From: LSUCC0057 sp048549915
Lineage (GTDB): Bacteria; Pseudomonadota; Gammaproteobacteria; Pseudomonadales; Porticoccaceae
NCBI GenBank assembly: GCA_048549915.1
Contig: JBLYYE010000030.1
Coordinates: forward strand, 1-45,359
Reading direction: 5' to 3'
Length of the DNA: 45,359 bases
Shown here: positions 40,650 through 45,359 of the stretch, in pieces
Numbering within the stretch: position 1 is the stretch's first letter
Layout of the letters: every line of letters begins with the position of its first letter
Notes under the pieces: model-generated
Databases searched by the model: none
Told to the model about the DNA's origin: nothing
What the model saw: only the letters and a program-made list of their open reading frames with translations
Program-made: the position numbers and the translations under genes

Positions 40650-42692
40650 ATGAGTGAAAGTGCCGTAGAACCGCGTGGCCCTCATCCCGATAGCCTCGCC
40701 CCGGCGGGTAACTGGATTATAGATAAGCCTGTCTTTGTCTGGACGTTGGCTTTTTTAGCCGCATTGGCCGGGGGGACAGTTCTCTTTCCTGGGGCTAGTG
40801 CACAACTTTTTGCCCAGCTGCAGTCTGCTATCGTTCAGTACGCTAGCTGGTACTACGTCGTTGTCGTAGCGGTCATTCTTGTCTGTGTGCTGTTTCTCTC
40901 TTTCTCACGGATTGGCGATATCAAACTAGGCCCGGATCACTCTACACCGGCTTATTCCAATGTTTCTTGGTTTGCTATGCTGTTCTCTGCAGGTATGGGA
41001 ATCGGCCTGATGTTCTACGGTGTTGCTGAGCCTGTGATGCATTTCATGGCGCCGCCGCAGGGAGAGGGCGGTGATATTGACGCCGCCGGTCAAGCGATGC
41101 GGCTAACGTTTTTCCACTGGGGGATTCACGCCTGGTCGATCTACGCCATCGTCGCATTGATTCTGGGTTATTTCGCTCATCGCCACGGTCTACCACTGAC
41201 ATTGCGTTCGGCGCTCTATCCGTTGATAGGTGATCGTATTTACGGTCCCATTGGTGCCGCGGTAGATGTATTTGCCATTATTGGCACACTGTGTGGCATT
41301 GCCACCAGTCTTGGCCTGGGTGTGATTCAGATAAATAGTGGCCTTAACTATCTGTTTGATGTTGAAATCAATGTCACCACTCAGCTTTTTTTGATCGCAA
41401 TTACCATTGGGCTGGCCACTATTTCAGTTGTGATGGGTTTAGATGCAGGTATTAAGCGGCTCTCTGAGATCAATATTGGTTTTGCCGGCCTGTTGCTGGT
41501 TGGTGTGTTGCTGGCGGGCCCGACCATTTTTATTTTGCAGAGCTTCCTGCAGAACGTCGGGTACTACTTTTCAGAAATTATTTCCAAAACATTTAATCTC
41601 TATGCCTATCGTCCCACTGATTGGCTGGGTGGCTGGACAATTCTCTACTGGGGTTGGTGGCTATCATGGGCGCCATTTGTCGGTCTTTTTATAGCCCGCA
41701 TTTCGCGGGGGCGCACCATTCGTCAGTTTATCCTCGGCGCGATGTTGGTGCCGTGTGCATTTAATCTTTTCTGGATGAGTGTGTTTGGCTCCTCTGCAAT
41801 AGATCTGATTTTGAATGGAAAAATGCCCGGGTTTGGCGAGGTTGTGCAAGCCAACCAAGCGGTAGCGCTCTTCCATTTTCTCGAATCTCTACCGATGTCG
41901 ACATTCCTCTCGTTGGTATCGTTAGTGATGGTGGTGGTATTTTTTGTCACCTCAGCCGACAGCGGGGCGATGGTTTTAAATATGCTCTCTGCGCACGGTC
42001 GCGACGACACTGCGATGGGCCAGCGAGTATTGTGGGCGTTGATGATAGGCCTATTGACGATGGTGCTGCTCTACGCCGGCGGTTTGGCTGCTTTGCAGAC
42101 CGCCTCAATCGTTGGCGCACTGCCTTTCTCGCTAGCGCTATTGTGGGCGATGTGGGGTTTCATTAAGGCGCTAAAAGTAGACTATGCCAAGCGTGAAGTG
42201 CAGATCGGTACAGTGCCGAGCCCGCCATCGGTCGCTACCGATGTCAGCGGGGCGCAGTGGCGTCAACGGTTGCGATTGTTGCTGAAGTTTCCCTCCGACA
42301 CACAAGTATTGAGCTTCCAGCGGCGTGTGGTGCGCGCTGCGCTAGAGCAGTTTGCCAATGAGTTGCGCAACAATGACGTAGTCTGTCAGGTGGTGGACGA
42401 GATAGATGCTGCCCAGCGAGTTCGTCTAGAGGTTTTCCACGGTGGTGAGCTCGACTTCGTTTATGAGGTGCGCTGCCGCTACCACCCACTGCCCAGTGGT
42501 GGTTTCACTGCGGATGGAGAATCAGTCGGTGATGCCCCTAACGATGGCGAGTCCTACTACTACCGAGCTGAAGTGCATTTTAGCGAGGGCGGCCAAGACT
42601 ATGATGTCATGGGCTGGAGCCAAGAGCAGATTGTGGTCGATGTGTTGCAGTGTTACGAAGGGCATCTACACTTTTTGCACAGCCTCAATTGA
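40650..42692 (+). CDS. BCCT-family transporter (choline/betaine/carnitine type)
   Basis: This 680-residue sodium- or proton-coupled transporter of trimethylammonium osmolytes has about 12 membrane helices in residues 25-505. Family marks are SAGMGIGLMFYGVAEPVMH (about 114-132), FFHWGIHAWSIYAIVAL and WTILYWGWWLSWAPFVGLF with the following IARISRGRTIR; these Trp-rich helices form the substrate site. A long cytoplasmic C-terminal domain (about 510-680) resembles BetT, where it has a role in osmotic sensing. AGGAA lies six bases before the ATG. A convergent MarR regulator of the osmolyte type follows. The substrate is likely choline or betaine, but this is not fixed by sequence alone. Confidence 0.93.
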   Translation: MSESAVEPRGPHPDSLAPAGNWIIDKPVFVWTLAFLAALAGGTVLFPGASAQLFAQLQSAIVQYASWYYVVVVAVILVCVLFLSFSRIGDIKLGPDHSTPAYSNVSWFAMLFSAGMGIGLMFYGVAEPVMHFMAPPQGEGGDIDAAGQAMRLTFFHWGIHAWSIYAIVALILGYFAHRHGLPLTLRSALYPLIGDRIYGPIGAAVDVFAIIGTLCGIATSLGLGVIQINSGLNYLFDVEINVTTQLFLIAITIGLATISVVMGLDAGIKRLSEINIGFAGLLLVGVLLAGPTIFILQSFLQNVGYYFSEIISKTFNLYAYRPTDWLGGWTILYWGWWLSWAPFVGLFIARISRGRTIRQFILGAMLVPCAFNLFWMSVFGSSAIDLILNGKMPGFGEVVQANQAVALFHFLESLPMSTFLSLVSLVMVVVFFVTSADSGAMVLNMLSAHGRDDTAMGQRVLWALMIGLLTMVLLYAGGLAALQTASIVGALPFSLALLWAMWGFIKALKVDYAKREVQIGTVPSPPSVATDVSGAQWRQRLRLLLKFPSDTQVLSFQRRVVRAALEQFANELRNNDVVCQVVDEIDAAQRVRLEVFHGGELDFVYEVRCRYHPLPSGGFTADGESVGDAPNDGESYYYRAEVHFSEGGQDYDVMGWSQEQIVVDVLQCYEGHLHFLHSLN

Positions 42693-42711
42693 GAGGTTGT
42701 GCAAGGTTAGC

Positions 42712-43203
42712 TCAGCTGTTGCTCTGCTCTGAGGAGCGGTCGAGTGTGCCGATGTCCAGCACGGGTGATGCGTCGATATGCTCGGCATCCATCATTTCAG
42801 CCACACGCTGAAGGGATGCGGTAATCATAGACTGCTCCCACTCTTTGAGATTGGAGAACTGTTTTATGAACTGTTCTTGGAGTAGAGGCGGTGCGTTGTG
42901 GAGAGTCTCGCGGCCTGCATCGGAGAGTTCTAAGTAAACTTTTCTTTTATCTCGAGCTGAGCGAATGCGGCTTATCAGCTGGCGCTTCTCAAGTCTGTCA
43001 ATAATGGTTGTCACGGTCGCCTGGCTGAGGCTGATAGCTTTCGCTAGCTGGCCAATAGTCAGCTCTTGCTGATTGTGAATTGTCTGCAAGATCAGAATTT
43101 GCGGTGTCGTTAAACCGGTAGTGCGGGCAAGAAACTTAGACTGCAGATCGGTGGCTCGGATGACTCGACGCACCGCGATCAAGACTTGATCGATAGAGCT
43201 CAT
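42712..43203 (-). CDS. MarR-family regulator, CosR/EctR-like
   Basis: This 163-residue winged-helix repressor has its DNA-binding domain at about 35-100 (LTIGQLAKAISLSQATVTTI as recognition region, RSARDKRKVYLELSDAG as wing). Flanking dimerisation helices complete it. The N terminus (SSIDQVLIAVRRVIRATDLQ) and the C-terminal MMDAEHIDASPVLDIG resemble the CosR/EctR group that controls compatible-solute synthesis and BCCT uptake genes. ATG at 43203 was chosen to fit that family; the longer frame runs through the operator. A perfect 10-base inverted repeat lies 22 bases upstream, suggesting autorepression. It converges on the BCCT gene and diverges from bioB. Confidence 0.9.
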   Translation of the reverse strand: MSSIDQVLIAVRRVIRATDLQSKFLARTTGLTTPQILILQTIHNQQELTIGQLAKAISLSQATVTTIIDRLEKRQLISRIRSARDKRKVYLELSDAGRETLHNAPPLLQEQFIKQFSNLKEWEQSMITASLQRVAEMMDAEHIDASPVLDIGTLDRSSEQSNS

Positions 43204-43224
43204 GTGGATAATTTCTCTACAATG

Positions 43225-43251
43225 TATAAGGTTTTTATTATAAACCTTATA
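43225..43251. promoter_or_regulatory. Perfect inverted repeat, probable MarR operator
   Basis: TATAAGGTTT (43225-43234) and AAACCTTATA (43242-43251) are perfect inverted copies with seven bases between them, directly upstream of the MarR start. This size and symmetry fit a dimeric winged-helix repressor site. Autoregulation is inference. Confidence 0.6.
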
Positions 43252-43289
43252 CGGCCTTTTGTCGCCTGTTGGCGCGACCTGTACCCGCA

Positions 43290-43322
43290 TTGTAAACCTA
43301 TCGTCCGATTGCAGGTTGACAG
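43290..43322 (+). promoter_or_regulatory. BirA operator overlapping the bioB promoter
   Basis: TTGTAAACC (43290-43298), 15 bases, then GGTTGACAG (43314-43322). The known biotin operator is TTGTAAACC, 14-16 bases, GGTTTACAA. The left half matches 9 of 9 and the right half 7 of 9. The right half contains the bioB -35 box, so BirA-biotinyl-AMP would block polymerase. Confidence 0.75.
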
Positions 43323-43343
43323 CTTCTCCGGACAGCCTATCAT
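43316..43343 (+). promoter_or_regulatory. Promoter of bioB
   Basis: TTGACA (43316-43321), 16 bases, then TATCAT (43338-43343). The -35 box is perfect and the -10 matches five of six. The start of transcription would be near 43350, about 24 bases before the bioB ATG. Confidence 0.75.
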
Positions 43344-43373
43344 GGTGACACAGTTTGCCTGATCGAGACCACT

Positions 43374-44426
43374 ATGAGTAATAATCTTAACGCCGATATC
43401 CGCCACAACTGGCAGCGAGAAGAAGTTTTGGCGCTGTTTAATCAGCCATTTAACGACTTGTTATTTGATGCGCAGACCACTCACCGGCGCTATTTTGATG
43501 CCAACAAAGTGCAGCTCTCAACGCTGATGTCGATCAAAACCGGCGCCTGCCCAGAAGATTGTAAGTATTGCCCGCAAAGTGCTCGTTACGACACCGGTTT
43601 GGAAAAAGAGAAGCTTGTCGATGTTGAGCGCGTTATCGAAGAGGCGCGGGCGGCCAAAGCCAGTGGCGCCAGCCGTTTTTGTATGGGCGCTGCGTGGCGC
43701 TCGCCTCACCAGCGCGATATGCCCGCAGTTGCGGCTATGGTCCGGGAGGTCAAAGCGCTCGGCTTAGAGACCTGCATGACCTTAGGGATGCTCGACAATC
43801 AACAGGCGCAGCAACTCGCTGAAGCCGGCCTCGACTACTACAACCACAACTTGGATACCTCGCCAGAATTTTACGGTGAAATTATCACTACGCGCACTTA
43901 CGACGATCGTTTGGAGACACTCGATAACGTCCGCAAAGCGGGCATGAAAGTGTGTGCGGGCGGCATTATTGGTATGGGAGAAGGGCAGCAAGATCGGGCC
44001 GGTCTACTGATCGCACTGGCCAATCTACCTGAGCACCCCGATTCTGTGCCGATCAATATGTTGGTCAAAGTGGCCGGTACACCGCTGCAGGGTGAGGCTG
44101 ATCTCGATCCGTTCGAGTTTATCCGTACTATAGCGGTGGCGCGCATTATGATGCCCAAAGCGCATGTGCGGCTCTCGGCTGGCCGTGAAGAGATGAATGA
44201 TCAGATGCAAGCTCTGGCCTTTATGGCGGGAGCTAACTCAATTTTCTACTGCGAAAAACTGCTCACCACTGCCAACCCCAACGCCAACCGCGATATGGAG
44301 TTATTTGCTCGTCTGGGTATTGAGCGCGAGACGGTAGTCACTGCGCACGACAGCAACGAGCAAGAGCAGGCATTAACGCGGCAGATTGCTGCGGCCGATA
44401 GCAATGCTCCTTTTTACCCCGCTTAA
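43374..44426 (+). CDS. bioB: Biotin synthase
   Basis: This radical-SAM enzyme inserts sulfur into dethiobiotin. It has 350 residues (E. coli 346). The cluster motif is CPEDCKYCPQS with C59, C63 and C66. Other family blocks are ASRFCMGAAWRSPHQRD, YYNHNLDTSPEFY, MKVCAGGIIGMGE and VRLSAGREEMNDQMQALAF, which carry the ligands of the second iron-sulfur cluster. FMAGANSIFYCEKLLTT lies near the C terminus. It is expressed from a promoter with a BirA-type operator and followed seven bases later by bioF. Confidence 0.98.
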   Translation: MSNNLNADIRHNWQREEVLALFNQPFNDLLFDAQTTHRRYFDANKVQLSTLMSIKTGACPEDCKYCPQSARYDTGLEKEKLVDVERVIEEARAAKASGASRFCMGAAWRSPHQRDMPAVAAMVREVKALGLETCMTLGMLDNQQAQQLAEAGLDYYNHNLDTSPEFYGEIITTRTYDDRLETLDNVRKAGMKVCAGGIIGMGEGQQDRAGLLIALANLPEHPDSVPINMLVKVAGTPLQGEADLDPFEFIRTIAVARIMMPKAHVRLSAGREEMNDQMQALAFMAGANSIFYCEKLLTTANPNANRDMELFARLGIERETVVTAHDSNEQEQALTRQIAAADSNAPFYPA

Positions 44427-44432
44427 ACGGTT

Positions 44433-45359
44433 ATGGCTGCGCTTGAGGGGCAGTTGCGGGCGCGACTCGATGAGCGTGCCCGGCTCCACCGTACTCGCCA
44501 GCGGCGTGTCAGCCAAGGTCGCTGCGGCCCCGCCATGGCGTTGGCCGAAGGCAGTCAGCTCTGTTTTGCCAGCAATGACTACCTCGGCTTAGCCGGCCAT
44601 CCGGCTATCGCAGCTGCGACAATTTCTGCGCTGCAGAAATTTGGCACCGGTGCCGGAGCCTCACATCTGATCAGTGGCCACCACCGCACCCACGCGGAAC
44701 TTGAAGAGGCGCTTGCAGAGTTCACTGGCAGGCCGCGTGCACTGCTATTTGGCAGTGGTTATGCCGCCAACATGGGCACGATTAATGCGCTGTTGGAACG
44801 CGGTGACCTGCTCGTTCAAGATTCTTTGAATCACGCCTCACTGATCGATGGCGGCTTGCTCAGCCCAGCACATAGCAAGCGCTACCGACACGCCGATGTC
44901 AGTTCTGCTGAGCGACAGTTAGAGGCACATCAAAACCACGACAGGCTAACCCTGTTGGCGACTGACGGCCTGTTCAGTATGGACGGCGATTGCGCACCAC
45001 TCATCGAACTGGCGCAACTCTGTGAGCGGCGTGGTGCGGCGTTGATGGTTGATGATGCGCACGGTTTCGGTGTGTTTGGTGAGAGTGGTGGCGGCCTGGT
45101 GGAAGAGCTTGGTCTCTCTGCTGAGCAGGTGCCAGTTCTGATCGGTACGCTGGGCAAATCATTTGGCAGTTACGGCGCTTTTGTCGCCGGCAGTGAGACA
45201 CTGATCGAATCACTGATACAGTTTTCGCGCAGCTACATTTATACCACTGCTCAACCTCCAGCGCTCGCCGCGGCCAGTTTGGCCGCTCTGGAGTTGGTGC
45301 GCAGCGAAGGCTGGCGCAGAGAGCACTTAAAAGAGTTAGTGGCCTACTTTCGCAGCGCA
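44433..45359 (+). CDS. bioF: 8-amino-7-oxononanoate synthase (partial, runs off the window)
   Basis: BioF condenses pimeloyl-ACP with alanine using PLP, an early step of biotin synthesis. The first 309 residues are present; the frame is open to the last base, with no stop. Motifs are FASNDYLGLAGHPAI, GTGAGASHLISGHHRTHAEL, LLFGSGYAANMG, DSLNHASLIDG, TDGLFSMDGDCAPL, MVDDAHGFGVFG and the PLP-lysine region GTLGKSFGSYG (Lys about 242). The family is about 385-390 residues, so roughly 75 are missing. It follows bioB by six bases. No strong ribosome site precedes the ATG, so it may be coupled. Confidence 0.95.
   Translation, partial: MAALEGQLRARLDERARLHRTRQRRVSQGRCGPAMALAEGSQLCFASNDYLGLAGHPAIAAATISALQKFGTGAGASHLISGHHRTHAELEEALAEFTGRPRALLFGSGYAANMGTINALLERGDLLVQDSLNHASLIDGGLLSPAHSKRYRHADVSSAERQLEAHQNHDRLTLLATDGLFSMDGDCAPLIELAQLCERRGAALMVDDAHGFGVFGESGGGLVEELGLSAEQVPVLIGTLGKSFGSYGAFVAGSETLIESLIQFSRSYIYTTAQPPALAAASLAALELVRSEGWRREHLKELVAYFRSA

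Noticed and set aside
43222..43290. Longer start for the MarR gene at 43290.
   Set aside because: The extension would translate through the palindromic operator and lacks a family match; the ATG at 43203 fits the family N terminus.
1..45359. CRISPR arrays, insertion sequences, prophage, toxin-antitoxin or defence genes.
   Set aside because: No spaced direct repeats, transposase, integrase, phage structural or nuclease/defence motifs were seen on either strand; the only tandem repeat is the 24-bp unit near 14400.

Overview
The window comes from a Gram-negative gammaproteobacterium. LPS-export permeases (LptF/LptG), a DNA polymerase III chi subunit (HolC) and a probable psi subunit (HolD) point to this class. 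Gene order matches pseudomonads and Cellvibrionales-type marine bacteria in several blocks: pepA-holC-hypothetical-valS divergent from lptFG; rlmB / rpsF-rpsR-membrane protein-rplI-dnaB; ilvI-ilvH-ilvC / pssA; holD-like-rimI. A large TonB-dependent receptor, a TPR sulfotransferase and a BCCT osmolyte transporter suggest a marine heterotroph; the lineage is inference from gene content.

Layout. 1-1970: end of an unknown gene, a PrcB-like lipoprotein, a glycosyltransferase and tRNA-Leu(CAA) with its own promoter and terminator. 1970-4182: queA-tgt for queuosine, without the usual yajC-secDF behind it. 4226-9121: an aromatic catabolic island. A flavin hydroxylase and its small partner (MhaAB-like) run rightward, and a VOC-fahA-maiA operon runs leftward. 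Between them lies the scar of a deleted divergent AraC-regulator/MFS-transporter pair. 9238-16865 (minus): rep, valS, an unknown protein, holC, pepA. 17038-19262: lptF-lptG. 19270-24373: RDD protein, rlmB, the ribosomal-protein cluster and dnaB. 24423-25702: panC and a DUF4124 protein. 25775-32870: branched-chain amino acid synthesis (ilvI-ilvH-ilvC and leuA), with leader-type upstream regions, a phosphatase and pssA between them. 32874-35725: holD-like, rimI, a small membrane protein, nfeD and an SPFH protein. 35947-43203: TonB receptor, TPR sulfotransferase, BCCT transporter and a CosR/EctR-like MarR regulator. 43290-end: bioB behind a BirA-type operator, then bioF, which is cut by the window edge.

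How the genes work together. MhaAB-like proteins would hydroxylate 3-hydroxyphenylacetate to homogentisate. MaiA and FahA finish homogentisate breakdown to fumarate and acetoacetate. The ring-opening dioxygenase HmgA is not in the window, and a small glyoxalase-like VOC protein leads the operon instead. HolC and the HolD-like protein would form the chi-psi pair of the replicase, close to DnaB and Rep. IlvI/IlvH/IlvC and LeuA feed valine, isoleucine and leucine synthesis. A leucine-rich leader ORF before leuA indicates attenuation.

Most genes here are ordinary housekeeping genes. The points most worth checking are the aromatic island with its regulator/transporter deletion, the HolD-like protein, the leader peptides, the operator sites upstream of the MarR gene and bioB, and the mosaic TonB receptor beside a TPR sulfotransferase.
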